This document shows, piece after piece, positions 52,980 through 64,000 of a stretch of 64,000 nt of DNA. The translations under genes were made by a program, and so were the position numbers. The notes beneath the pieces are model-generated. The model saw only the letters and a program-made list of their open reading frames with translations, ran no database searches and was not told the origin of the DNA. Each line of letters starts with the position of its first letter. Positions within the stretch are counted from its first letter, which is position 1. Source of the DNA: Microcebus murinus (taxonomy: Eukaryota > Chordata > Mammalia > Primates > Cheirogaleidae); contig NC_134120.1 of NCBI RefSeq assembly GCF_040939455.1, positions 14,785,001-14,849,000 on the forward strand, read 5' to 3'.

Positions 52980-53091
52980 GGGGTCTCACTTTTGCTCAGG
53001 TTGGTTGGTTTCCAACTCCTGAGCTCAAGCCATCCACCTGCCTTGGCCTCCCAGAGTGCTAGGATTATAGGCGTGAGCCACAAGACCCAGT
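52948..53091 (-). mobile_element. Partial Alu (right half)
   Basis: A 29-base T-run, 'GGGGTCTCACTTTTGCTCAGG' and 'GTGAGCCACAAGACCCAG'. AGAATTTGTTTCT lies on both sides. Confidence 0.85.
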
Positions 53092-54300
53092 CAGAATTTG
53101 TTTCTTACGTTGAAAATGTAATGCCAATAGCTAAACACCCAAGTTATTATTGAAAATTTTCTTCGTCATTGCCTATTGGTCTGACTAATCTGCGAGTTTA
53201 TCTGCCCCAAAGCAAAGTCCAGTATCATTTTGTCACCAGTTCAATTTATGAGCTGTAGAAAACACTGATGGCTCTCATCAGTTTGTGCTATAAAAAAAAT
53301 TTTATTAATTATAAAATGTAAAAGTCCGTATTTAAAAGAAGCTTATAGAAAACTTTTATATCCAGACAAGAGTAATTATCTTTAAGGCTGTTTTCAGGGT
53401 TCAGTTAATGGTGTCATTGTCAAGAAAGTTCTGGAAACTTTTCTGGACCCAAAGTTTATCTTTTGAATATCTTCTAAGGTGGCAAATCTTTTTCCTTTGT
53501 TCAGAGTTTTGCTTTGTGGAAACAACTAAAAGTTTATTCTTTGAGTAATGCAGGTGGTCTGTCAGGGCAATACTGTTTGGGTCTAAAACCTGGTTTGGAC
53601 GAATGGAATGGATTTTCTTGTGCGGTTTGTAAATTCATTCTGAAAGCAATCCCGGAAGAGTTTCAGATGTGTTTTAAGTAAAGTAATGATCGTAGGCTAA
53701 AAATATAGCTTCCCAAAGTGGCTGTTTTAAAATGACATTAATCTGGCTAGAAATCCCAGTGCATTTAAAAAATAAATCCTTGTGAATTTACAGCCATGGC
53801 TCCAACACATGCTTTTGAAGGTGAAAATGCTTTAGGGAAAGAGAGGACTTTAAAAAGGTTTACTTTTCAAATACATGCTTAGGAGGAAAATAATTGTATT
53901 GCCTTCCCCACCATGCACAAAAGAATGAGAGAAGAGCTATTTCATTTCCCCCAGTGCTGCTATTTTGCAGAAAAATTTCCAGAGTTGAGAAAAGAAATGG
54001 GAATAGAAAAGAAACGCAGAACTTGGGGTGACTAGGGGCCCTGTTAACCCAGTTTATGGTTCTGGAACAATGTTCTTCTTCCCTTCCCTCATTTACACTG
54101 TCATTCCCCTACAAAAGCACTTATGCTAATAACCCCAAAATCCAACAGTTTTGTGAGTTTAACATCAGGGATAGTTCAGACCCCAAATAAAATTGGTAAT
54201 GGCTTGCATTATATATGTCACTTATACTCTGGTTTCTCTTCAGAGCCTATAAATCTTTCTCCTTATGTGTGTTGCTTTATTTATTTATACATACAGGACT
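53092..54300. other. AT-rich single-copy DNA
   Basis: No gene or Alu. A 30-bp stretch at 53717-53746 nearly repeats 52719-52746. Confidence 0.5.
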
Positions 54301-54305
54301 TTCTT

Positions 54306-54638
54306 TTTTTTTTTTTTTTTTTGCGACAGAGTCTCGCTTTGTTGTCCAGGCTAGAGTGAGTGCCGTGGCGTCAGCCTAGCTCACAGCAACCTCAAACTCC
54401 TGGGCTTGAGTGATCCTTCTGCCTCAGCCTCCCAAGTAGCTGGGACTACAGGCATGCGCCACCATGCCCGGCTAATTTTTTATATATATATCAGTTGGCC
54501 AATTAATTTCTTTCTATTTATAGTAGAGACGGGGTCTCACTCTTGCTCAGGCTGGTTTTGAACTCCTGACCTTGAGCAATCCGCCCGCCTCGGCCTCCCA
54601 AGAGCTAGGATTACAGGCGTGAGCCACAGCGCCCGGCC
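54306..54638 (-). mobile_element. Young lemur-type Alu inside MIR
   Basis: 'GCGACAGAGTCTCGCTTTG' to 'CACAGCGCCCGGCC'. The duplication ATACAGGACTTTCTT is present on both sides. Confidence 0.96.
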
Positions 54639-54654
54639 CATACAGGACTTTCTT

Positions 54655-54805
54655 GCATGATCCTCCTAAGAGGTGGGCTGAGCCGGGACCTGCTCCCTTT
54701 TAAAGATGAGGATATTGAAGCACCGAGCCTGCAGTGCTTCTCAAGAAGTTGCAGGACTTGTCAAGCAGCTGACACAGATACAGGATTCTGGGTCTTATTA
54801 ACTCT
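54655..54805 (-). mobile_element. MIR fragment
   Basis: 'ATGATCCTCCTAAGAGGTGGG', 'TTTTAAAGATGAGGATATTGAAGCACCGAG' and 'CTTGTCAAGCAGC' follow inverted MIR. Confidence 0.6.
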
Positions 54806-55033
54806 TAGGCCAGGATTCTTTCACAGCAATGTGATTCTGGAATTGAACTAAAATGAGAACAGTACTGTGCATTCCAAAGTTTGCACTCAAGTAACGCATA
54901 CGGTATACTTAAAACATAATTTATGAGATCTTTTAGGTAAACAAAAAATATACATAGCACAGTGGATATCTGTGACCATATCATCCAGCTGAACAATTAA
55001 ACTCTTTTTTTCATAAGATCCAAAGTACAGGTG

Positions 55034-55085
55034 TACTCAGCCTCCCAAAGTGCTGGGATTACAAGCAAGCTACGGCACCTGGCCT
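55034..55085 (-). mobile_element. Short Alu 5'-end fragment
   Basis: 'CTCAGCCTCCCAAAGTGCTGGGATTAC' to 'GGCACCTGGCC'. Confidence 0.75.
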
Positions 55086-55243
55086 AAACTAGGAGTTAAG
55101 CCTCCTGCCACCCCTTGCCAATCTCATTCCCCAGCCTCCCCACAGGTAGCCACTCTCCTGGGGGAGGCATTTAACATTTGAGCTGTGTTTCTGCAGGAAG
55201 GCAATGTGCTCAGGCTTTCGTGCAGTGGATCTCAAGGTGTAAC

Positions 55244-55595
55244 AGGCCGGGCGCGGTGGCTCACGCCTGTAATCCTAGCATTCTGGGAGGCCGAGGCAGG
55301 CAATTGCTTGAGGTCAGAAGTTCAAAACCAGCCTGAGCAAGAGCGAGACCCCGTCTCTACTATAAATAGAAACAAATTAATTGACCAACTAAAATTATAT
55401 ATATATATATATATATAAAAAAACAACTAGCCGGGCATGGTGGCGCATGCCTGTAGTCCCAGCTACTCAGGAGGCAGAGGCAGGAGGATCGCTTAAGCCC
55501 AAGAGTTTGAGGTTGCTCTGAGCTAGGCTGATGCCACGGCACTCACTGTAGCCTGGGCAACAAACCAAGACTCTGTCTCAAGGAGAAAAAAAAAA
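55244..55595 (+). mobile_element. Full-length lemur-type Alu
   Basis: 'GGCCGGGCGCGGTGGCTCACGCC' to poly-A, with a (TA)n in the linker at 55396-55418. TGTAACAG lies at each end. Confidence 0.94.
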
Positions 55596-56325
55596 GTTGT
55601 AACAGACCTTCTCCAATACTCTAGCCCTGCTCGCTTGCCTGCTCCCTGAGTTGAGTGGGGAGTGGAGTGAGGCCTGAGGTCTCGCACAGAGCAAAGAGTT
55701 GATGCGGTCCAGATGGCACAAGGAGAGGGAAATCCTGCCTCCCCAGGTACTCAATTGCCTCTTTCCACCAGCAGTTTTGTTCTTCCCAGAAAGCACGTGG
55801 AGCAAGCAGAGTCAGGGAGGTGAAGTGTGTTGCAGGGAACACCCTCACTTTGCCCTTCTTGTTCCCTTGCCTTAGGTCTCTTCCCCTCACTCTGAGGTCA
55901 AGGCTCCACCCTGGAGCCCAGATGGCCCTCAAGGGGACCCAAGAAGCTCCCTAGCTGCCCAGCAGCAGTCAGGGCGTGCTGTTTTCTGCCTCCACCAGAC
56001 ATCCCCAGCCCATACTCGTTCCTGCCGTGTCTTCCAAAGCGGCAAGTTTGTAAACTAAGCTGTTATGAGGGGAAGGGATTAAGGGGATACCAGAAAAGGG
56101 ATATTTGTGCATTTGAACTGTAGTTCAAGCTTTAGCCTTCCCTGCCTCGCAGGAGTGTTTTGACTGGAGGGAATTTCCCAGTCCGGGTCCAGGACAATAG
56201 CCCCAAGGCAGGGGGTGGGGGCGGAGATCTCTGGATGTAAATAATGCCCCGGGATCTAGGTCTACACGCTCAGGAAGGGCCTCAAATTTCAGTCCTTGCT
56301 GTTCCCTCCAAATAGGAGCAAACTG
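55596..56325. other. Single-copy intergenic DNA
   Basis: No gene recognised. Antisense frames at 55578-55932 lack known motifs. Confidence 0.45.
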
Positions 56326-56857
<532 letters not shown>

Positions 56858-57216
56858 TTCTTGCAGCTTCAAACTTGTGTTCATGACCGGACTATGCAGT
56901 CTACGGGTGCCATGGTCCAGTTGTTTTTATGGTTTCTGTAATTAGTTTGATTCTGAATTTCATTTTAGTATAATATTATACTATTGTATTTTTCTTAAAG
57001 CATTCATTTGTTAAGTGTGAACATTGAAAATATATCTTGTTTTTGGAATTTTTTTCCAACTTTTTACTTTGAAAAGTTGAGAATCTCCAGAAGAGTTGAC
57101 AGTGCAATGAGCATATCCCTCAACATTCACCAATTGTTAATATTTTGCCAATTTTCTTTATCTCTGTCCTGTTTCCATGTATGTATATATATAAATGCAA
57201 ACACATACGTGCACAC

Positions 57217-57568
57217 ACACATATTCTTTTTCTTGCTAAATCATTAAGTTGCAGAAACCATGGAACTTCACTCCAAAACACTTGAACATGCATCTCCTGA
57301 AAACAAGAGCATTTTCCCAACAATGACGATGCTTTTATCACAACTTTTTACAATTGACATTCCCTATTGTCTAATCTACAGTCCATATTCAAGTGTCCCT
57401 ACTTATCTCAGAAATGCTTTTATATCTGATCTTTTTTAATCCAAGGTCCAATAAAAATTCACACATTACATTTGGTTATTATGTTTCTTTCATCTCTTTT
57501 TACCAAAAACAGTCCTTCCTTCTCTGTCCCCTTCCCCCACCTTGTTTTTTGTTTTTCTGGGCAATGAC
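57217..57568. repeat. Duplicated L1M unit, copy 1
   Basis: Runs from 'CACACATATTCTTTTTCTTGC' to 'CTGGGCAATGACTTT'. It is repeated almost identically at 57896-58256. Confidence 0.92.
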
Positions 57569-58256
<688 letters not shown>

Positions 58257-58599
58257 GAAGAGTCCTGGACAGCCCTTGTGTGGCATCCCACAGCCTGAAT
58301 TTGTCTCCTCATGAATAAATTCAGGACAAACCTTTTTTTTCTGCAAATATTCTTTACAGGTAATATGGTGTACTTTTTATTGCATCATGTTGGGAGGTAT
58401 TTGATATCAAGTTACTCTAATATTAGAAAGGCTAGGTATATTGAGTATTTAGATAAGGTGGTTTCTTCAAAACTTCTGAAATCCTCAGACTTTCTCTCTA
58501 TAAAGGCACATTCCCCTCTTCATTAATAAATAATCTGCAGGGTGATGCCTCAAAGAGATGTGAAGATCCTGGGAGCAGCTGTCTTTCCGCCCAATAGTT

Positions 58600-58937
58600 A
58601 TTTATTTATTTATTTATTTTTGAGACAGCCTCGATTTGTTGCCCAGGTTAGAGTGAGCGCCGCGCCATGGCGTCAGCTCTTGCGGCCTAGCTCACAGCAA
58701 CCTCCTGGGCTCAAGCAATCCTCCTGCCTCAGCCTCCCAAGTAGCTTGGACTATAGGCATGTGCCACCATGCCCAGCTAATTTTTTTTCTATATAATTGT
58801 TTTAGTTAGCCAATTAATTGCTTTCTATTTATAGTAGAGATGGGGGTCTCACTCTTGCTCAGGCTGGTTTCAAACTCCGAACTCCTGACCTTGAGCAATC
58901 TGCCCTCCTCTCGGCCTCCCAGAGTGCTAGGATTACA
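58600..58937 (-). mobile_element. 5'-truncated lemur-type Alu in L1M
   Basis: (TTTA)n and 'GAGACAGCCTCGATTTG' to 'GTGCTAGGATTACA', lacking the usual GGCC end. The duplication CCGCCCAATAGTT is at 58587-58599 and 58938-58950. Confidence 0.95.
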
Positions 58938-59100
58938 CCGCCCAATAGTTTTAACATTCATTGATGCCTTTTTGAGAATCAGTTACTACCTTAAGGATTG
59001 CAAAATGGTAATCTACTAATATAATATCTATCTCATCCCTTCTACATTTATTAGCTGCATTCTCTTTCTTTCTCTTTCTGTTTTGTGTGTTTATTAGGGC

Positions 59101-60345
59101 TCGTTGACTTTTTTTTTAAACACATTTTAAATTTCTGAACAGTTTTAGACTTACAGAAAGAGTGGGAAGGTAACACTGACAGTTCCCATATAGCCCATAT
59201 AGCTAGTTTCTCCTAATATTAACATATTTGTAGGACATATTTCTTATAATTAATGAACCGATATTAACATGTTACATTAAGTAAAGTCCATACTTTATTT
59301 GGATTTCCTCAGTTTCCCCCAATGCCCTTTTTCTTTCCCAGGATCCCACACTACAAAATCCAACCATCACGTCTCCCCAGTCTCCTCTCGGCTGTGACAG
59401 TGTCTCAGACTTGCCTTGTTTTTGATAAACTTGCCAGTTTTGAAGACTACGGGTCAGGGATTAGTAAAATATCCCACAGCTAGGACTCATCTGATGTTTT
59501 TCCTCGTGAGTAGACTGGGGTAAAATGTGTTCTGGAGAGGAAGACCGCAGAGGTGAAATGACATTCTCGTCACTTCATAGTAAAGCCACATACTGTCAAC
59601 TCGTGGGGAGTGAAGCTTCACCCCTTAAGGATGGAGTATGGTCCTTGATGGTGGCACTGAAAAAAGAAAAAGGAAAAAAAAAAAAAAGAATGGAGTATTG
59701 TAGCTGCATAAATTATTTGAGATTCATCTGCTTGGGGCACTTGTCCTTTCTGCCCCATTTGTTTCTGCATTCAATCATTTATATCAGTATGGACTCATGG
59801 ATGTTTATTTTATACTTTGGGTTATAATTCTACTTTATTTTGTTGTTCAAATTGTTCCAGCTTGGCCCACTGAGAGCTTTTTCAGTTGGCTCCTGTATCC
59901 CTGTGGTCTACTTGCATCATTGCAGTATTTTGGGTTAGTTTCTTTTTTAAGCATCTCCTTACTTTGTGGCACAAGATGATCTAGGCTCCTATATTTTCTG
60001 CTTGGTCCTAGAGTCAAGCATTCCTTTGAGAAGCCTGTTTCCTTTCATCGGAGAATAATACCAGTGTTAGGTATGCTCATTGCTCTGCAGGGTCATGACT
60101 TCTAGGCCAAGAAAGCTATGTCTGTGTATATGAAAATGTGCACACACCTGTCTATAAGTATTTCTATATGTAACCTCAGTATCTTTGTTAAGCCAAACAT
60201 GAGTTCATGATGTCTCCAACTCTAATCCAGGCCTGCATGGATCATTCTAGCCTCCTCCCCTGTTTATCTGTGGTTTATCTTCAACTTCTTGCTCCAATAA
60301 TGTGAAACCTGGTTCACACCATCTGCCATCTACTTACTTAATTAT
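59101..60345. mobile_element. Ancient L1M noncoding segment
   Basis: 'AACAGTTTTAGACTTACAG', 'TCAGTATGGACTCATGG', 'TTTATACTTTGGGTTATAATTC', 'TCAGTTGGCTCCTGTATCCC' and 'ACATGAGTTCATGATGTCTCC' match a long L1M segment I recall. Short frames through it are not genes. Confidence 0.72.
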
Positions 60346-60384
60346 TCACTGATTTTTGTTTGTCTGTTTGAAATTCTGCATTTT

Positions 60385-60462
60385 TATGATTTTTTTTTAT
60401 TTCAGCATATTATGGGGTACAAATGTTTAGGCTATGTATATTGCCCCTGCCCCTACCCTCTG
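60385..60462 (-). mobile_element. Short L1 3' end
   Basis: 'TTTATTTCAGCATATTATGGGGTAC' and 'AAATGTTTAGGCTATGTATATTGCCCC' are a strepsirrhine-type L1 tail, strongly 5'-truncated. Confidence 0.65.
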
Positions 60463-60499
60463 CTCACTGATTTTTAAAAAATGTTTAAATGTTAGTACC

Positions 60500-60800
60500 C
60501 TCACTGCTATCCTTCTTTTTGAGGCTCTAATTGTCTCAGATCTGGCCAGTGGGATCCCTTTCAACTGTGTCGTTTACCACATCTCCGTCAGTCAGTTGGC
60601 ACCTCTGCTGTTTTCTGACACAAGAAGATATTCTAGAAATCAGCCATATCTTCAAAGACCCCTAATTCCCTCTCCCCCACCTAATTCCTTTAATTAGGGA
60701 AGTTGTTGTGTTTAGAGAACAAGATCTGGGTGCCCAGTTTGCTAATGCTACTGGGTTTTTATTGCTCCAGGGCCCTTCTGATGGACAGAGCTCATTACAC
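60500..60800. mobile_element. Second piece of ancient L1M
   Basis: 'GTCTCAGATCTGGCCAGTGGG', 'GACACAAGAAGATATTC', 'AGAGAACAAGATCTGGGTGCCC' and 'GCTAATGCTACTGGG' repeat motifs of the same family. Confidence 0.55.
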
Positions 60801-61094
60801 CTAAATAATGAGGTTTTAGTGCTGCCTCCAATTCACTTCTACATCCAACACTACAGGGCAGGATCATGAAGGGTTTGGGAAAATTGATAGAGAAATGATG
60901 GGCAGTGGTCTCACGGGACTGAAAATGGGCCATCAAAATAAATTTTTGGTTTTTCATCTTTTTATTTTCCTTTCCATCCTTCTTTCATTCTCTCATGAAC
61001 TTCAGGTGCAGACTGAGTTAATTCTACTCCTCATTCACAGTTCATTTACAGCCTGAGCTATGCAAGGCAACTTTTGTTTATTTTTCTCCTTCAC

Positions 61095-61580
61095 AGAGCA
61101 TACCTGTCCAAGTGATCTTTTATTGCATAAATCAGATCCTGCCCTGGCTTCCCAGTGCACTTGGAATAAAATCCAGTGTTCTTGCCATGGCTCCTGGTTA
61201 CTGCCCCAACATTTTCCTCCTCACTCGCTCCTCTCCACCCACTCTGGCCTCCTTGTTCTTCAACTTGCCAGGGACACTCAGCCCCAAGGCCTCTGCGCAG
61301 AAAGTGCTTCCTCCTCCCTTCCTCCATCTCTGCTCACATCCCTACCCGACCAGAGGTAGCTCTCTCCCTGTACTTCTGTGTTTAATTCTTCTTCCTTGCA
61401 TCTAGCACTTTCTAACACTATATTGTTCAGCTGTTTGCTGTCCATATCCCATGCTACAGTGGAAGCAACCCGAGGGCACTGATGTGGATGTAGTCACTAC
61501 TGTATTCCCAGCCCCTGGAACAGTGCCCGACACGTGGAACTGGCTCCGTCACTATCACTATTTGTGGGGTGAATCCCTAC
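61095..61580 (+). mobile_element. L2 3' region
   Basis: 'TAAATCAGATCCTGCCCTGGCTTCCCAG', 'CTCTGCGCAGAAAGTGCTTCC', 'GAAGCAACCCGAGGGCACTG' and 'GGAACAGTGCCCGACACGTGG' follow L2 in order. Confidence 0.8.
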
Positions 61581-62770
61581 TTGCATTCTCCGCTCCCCAG
61601 TTTCACACCCATTCAAATGAAGTGGCTGTATGTCCTTATATATAACCTTATAAAATGCTTTCTACGGTGTTTATTATATCTATGGAGATTTGTTGGGGAG
61701 GACACTAGTGAGTTTGTGAAAACCTCATTCCTGCTTAGTTGTGGTCACTAAGCAGTGGAATTGGGCTCCACTGCTGTTGGTTAATCATTAAGAAACTTGT
61801 TGTGTTGGGGGAGAGGGAAAGAGAGCAAGAAAGTGAAGAGGGGTGCTGGGGATTTAGTGTCGAAGAAATTTTGTTTTCAATGGTTGGATCCATTGGCATC
61901 CAAGCCTCTGGAAAGGGAGCTGGAGGGGACACTTCTTACTCAGAGCCTACTGGGAGGAGGAATGAAGGGCACGTCACTTGTGCTCATCCGGAGGTAGACA
62001 GGAGATGCAGTCAAAACATCTCAGTGGAGAAGGGCTCTGCTGAGACAACGGCTTGATGGCCTCCATTTTCTGAGTAATACAGGAATTAAGGCACCAGCTA
62101 CTTGTTTAAAAGCCCCAAATCTACATTTCCTTATCATAGTAGCTTTTCTTTCCTACTGAGTTTCTGTCTGTTAGATTGCAAATTGAGGGTAATTAAAATG
62201 TTAATTTGGGCTTTAGGTAGGGACAAGATGCTATATGGAGTACTTTTCAAATGAAATGAAATTTTAAAATAATGTTTTGAGAAATTTTTGAGGTAATCAG
62301 AACATCTCTGAACTTAACTCAGACATTACAAATCTAGATAGAGGTATTCCTGGTTATCGTTCTAAACAACATCTCAACACAAGACAACCATACAGTGTGC
62401 TAATTATGTCCTGCGGGTGCCACGAGTCCTGTTGTTCCTGCCTAATTATTAACAGCGGTCTCCTGTCACGCTGGGGAGGGGCTTAATTTATGACCATGCC
62501 TCTGCAGCACCTCCGCCCCCTCGTGGCAAAATAGTGGCAGTGGGAAAAGTGGGGAAAAGGCTTTTGTGAAATACACTCAGAAACATACCCATTTTGGAGT
62601 GCAAAACTGGAGCTACAAAAAAGATATCTAGTCTTTTAATCACCTGGTAGATATAATGAGAAAATTATTGAATTATAGGTACAAAGCAAGGTGGGAACCT
62701 CACAAATAATGAGGGGTTCTTTGGTTTTTAATTTTACTTATTGGCATAACTTAAAATGTTGACAAAATGC
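61581..62770. other. Single-copy intergenic DNA
   Basis: No gene or clear repeat is recognised. It contains the CTCF-motif match at 62511-62529. Confidence 0.5.
62511..62529 (-). promoter_or_regulatory. CTCF-binding motif candidate
   Basis: On the minus strand it reads TTGCCACGAGGGGGCGGAG, matching CCASYAGRKGGCRS except G for Y at one position. The core AGGGGGCG is intact. Occupancy is not shown by sequence. Confidence 0.55.
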
Positions 62771-63105
62771 AGGAAAGGCATATGAAAAATGAGCATGCCA
62801 GCACTATTGCTGGTAGTATAAATACAAGGTATAACTTGTCAAGAAAACGCTTTGGTAATAGATTTTAAAATGTGGCATATTAGGACTGTTTGGGGAATCT
62901 TACCACTGGGAGTTATGTAAAGGATAGATTTACACAAGAACCAAAAGATTTATACAGGAGAATATTTTTTGTGGTTTAAAGGGTAAAAATGTGAAAGCAA
63001 CAATGTTTTATTGAACAATGTTCAATAAAAAACTGATTAAATAAATATGACTCATACATACAATGGAATATTACAAATCTACACTTTTTAAAAATAGTTT
63101 TTGTA
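62771..63105 (+). mobile_element. Ancient L1M ORF2 end
   Basis: 'CTGGTAGTATAAATAC', 'AGGATAGATTTACACAAG', 'TACATACAATGGAATATTAC' follow the end of old L1 ORF2. Confidence 0.65.
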
Positions 63106-63106
63106 A

Positions 63107-63437
63107 GACTGGGCGAGGTGGCTCACGCCTGTAATCCTAGCACTCTAGGAGGCCCAGGCGGGTGGATTGTTCGAGGTCAGGAGTTTGAAACCAGCCTGAG
63201 CAAGAGCAAGACCCCCGTCTCTACCATAAATAGAAAGAAATTAATTGGCCAACTAATATATAGAGAAAAAATTAGCCAGGCATGGTGGCGCATGCCTGTA
63301 GTCCCAGCTACTTGGGAGACTGAGGCAGGAGGATTGCTTGAGCCCAGGAGATTGAGGTTGCTGTGAGCTAGGCTGACGTCATGGCATTCACTCTAGCCTG
63401 GGCAACAAAGCGAGACTGTCTCAAAAAAAAAAAAAAA
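63107..63437 (+). mobile_element. Full-length lemur-type Alu
   Basis: 'GACTGGGCGAGGTGGCTCACGCC' to poly-A. AGTTTTTGTA flanks both sides. Confidence 0.95.
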
Positions 63438-63620
63438 GTTTTTGTAGAGAAGGGATCTTTCTATGTTGCCCAGGCTGGTCTTGAACACCTGGCTTCAGGC
63501 AATCCTCCCACCGTGGTCTCCCAAAGTGGGTAATGCAGGAGAATTGCTTGAACCCAGGGGTTTGAGGTTGCAGAGAGCTAGGATGAGGCCACTGCACTCT
63601 AGCCCAGGTGGCAGATTCTT
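63438..63620. mobile_element. Two opposed Alu fragments
   Basis: 63438-63525 is antisense ('TTTTGTAGAGAAGGGATC' to 'TCTCCCAAAGTGG'). 63526-63615 is sense ('AATGCAGGAGAATTGCTTG' to 'TCTAGCCCAGGTGGCAG'). They meet head to head. Confidence 0.7.
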
Positions 63621-64000
63621 TTTTAAAAAACCCATAGACAACAGTGGGGAGAAGTGTCTGTGTGTCTAGGGTCTCAAGGGCCCCCTCAGAGCTAAAGCAT
63701 TCCCTCTGTCATCTGGTACATTCATTCTTTAGTTTGGAACATTAGTTACTGAACGACCTCTGAGCTCCCTGTGCTAAGTACTAAGGATAAACCGGGAAAC
63801 TAAACAGGTTCCAGTCCCCATGGAGCAGACTGTCTCGTAGGAGGTTTCAAAATAGCAAATAGGTATCAGGTGTCACCACTTGAATACAGCTTCTTGAAGC
63901 GAGTCCGTGCCCAGGGAAGGCAGAGAGCTGGACCTCTCAACACGGTGCTTTAATTGGGTGTGGCATGAATAAGGCTAATTTCTAGTCTGCCTTGTTTTTT
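63621..64000. other. Unassigned terminal stretch
   Basis: 'CCCTGTGCTAAGTACTAAGGATAAACCGGG' with 'CCAGTCCCCATGGAGCAGACTGTC' recalls an old mammalian interspersed repeat, family uncertain. No gene seen. Confidence 0.4.

Noticed and set aside
59525..60697. Several plus-strand frames of 60-100 codons
   Set aside because: They lie within ancient L1M noncoding sequence and L1 tail.

Overview
The window is nuclear DNA from a primate, most likely a strepsirrhine (lemur-type). More than 40 Alu elements or fragments are visible. Most full-length ones carry the lemur-style arm 'GCATCAGCCTAGCTCACAGC' and the linker 'AGTTGGCCAATTAATTTC', which human Alu subfamilies lack. There are also L1 3' ends of strepsirrhine type, ancient L1M, L2, MIR, MaLR LTRs and MER5-like hAT fragments. 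No prokaryotic, viral or organelle gene structure is present.

One protein-coding gene can be supported: PMAIP1 (NOXA), on the minus strand. Exon 1 (coding part 23195-23252) lies in a strong CpG island (about 22790-23835). It has a TATA box, a CRE and GC boxes upstream. The intron is about 2.55 kb, and exon 2 (coding part 20533-20639) is followed by a long AU-rich 3' UTR to about 18985. The 54-residue product has the same length as human NOXA and keeps the BH3 motif and the C-terminal mitochondrial-targeting region.

Layout. 1-3.9 kb: mostly single-copy DNA. 3.9-17.4 kb: Alu, MIR, L2 and LTR elements, a second CpG-rich spot at about 5.3-5.65 kb with nearby AP-1 motifs, and a local duplication at 10.7/12.0 kb. 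17.4-24 kb: PMAIP1 in a stretch poor in Alus. 24-42 kb: dense Alu, L1, L2 and MIR. 42-47.7 kb: relatively repeat-poor, with a palindromic CRE and a forkhead-motif palindrome. 47.7-51 kb: Alus and a group of MER5-like fragments. 51-54.3 kb: mostly single copy. 54.3-64 kb: Alus, a large block of ancient L1M sequence with recent internal duplications, L2, and a good CTCF-motif match at 62.5 kb.

I found no new multi-gene system. The most useful observations are sequence variants in PMAIP1 and its promoter, several candidate cis-regulatory motifs, and a few well-resolved insertion and duplication histories. All coordinates are read by eye; repeat names rest on remembered consensus sequences and no database search was run.
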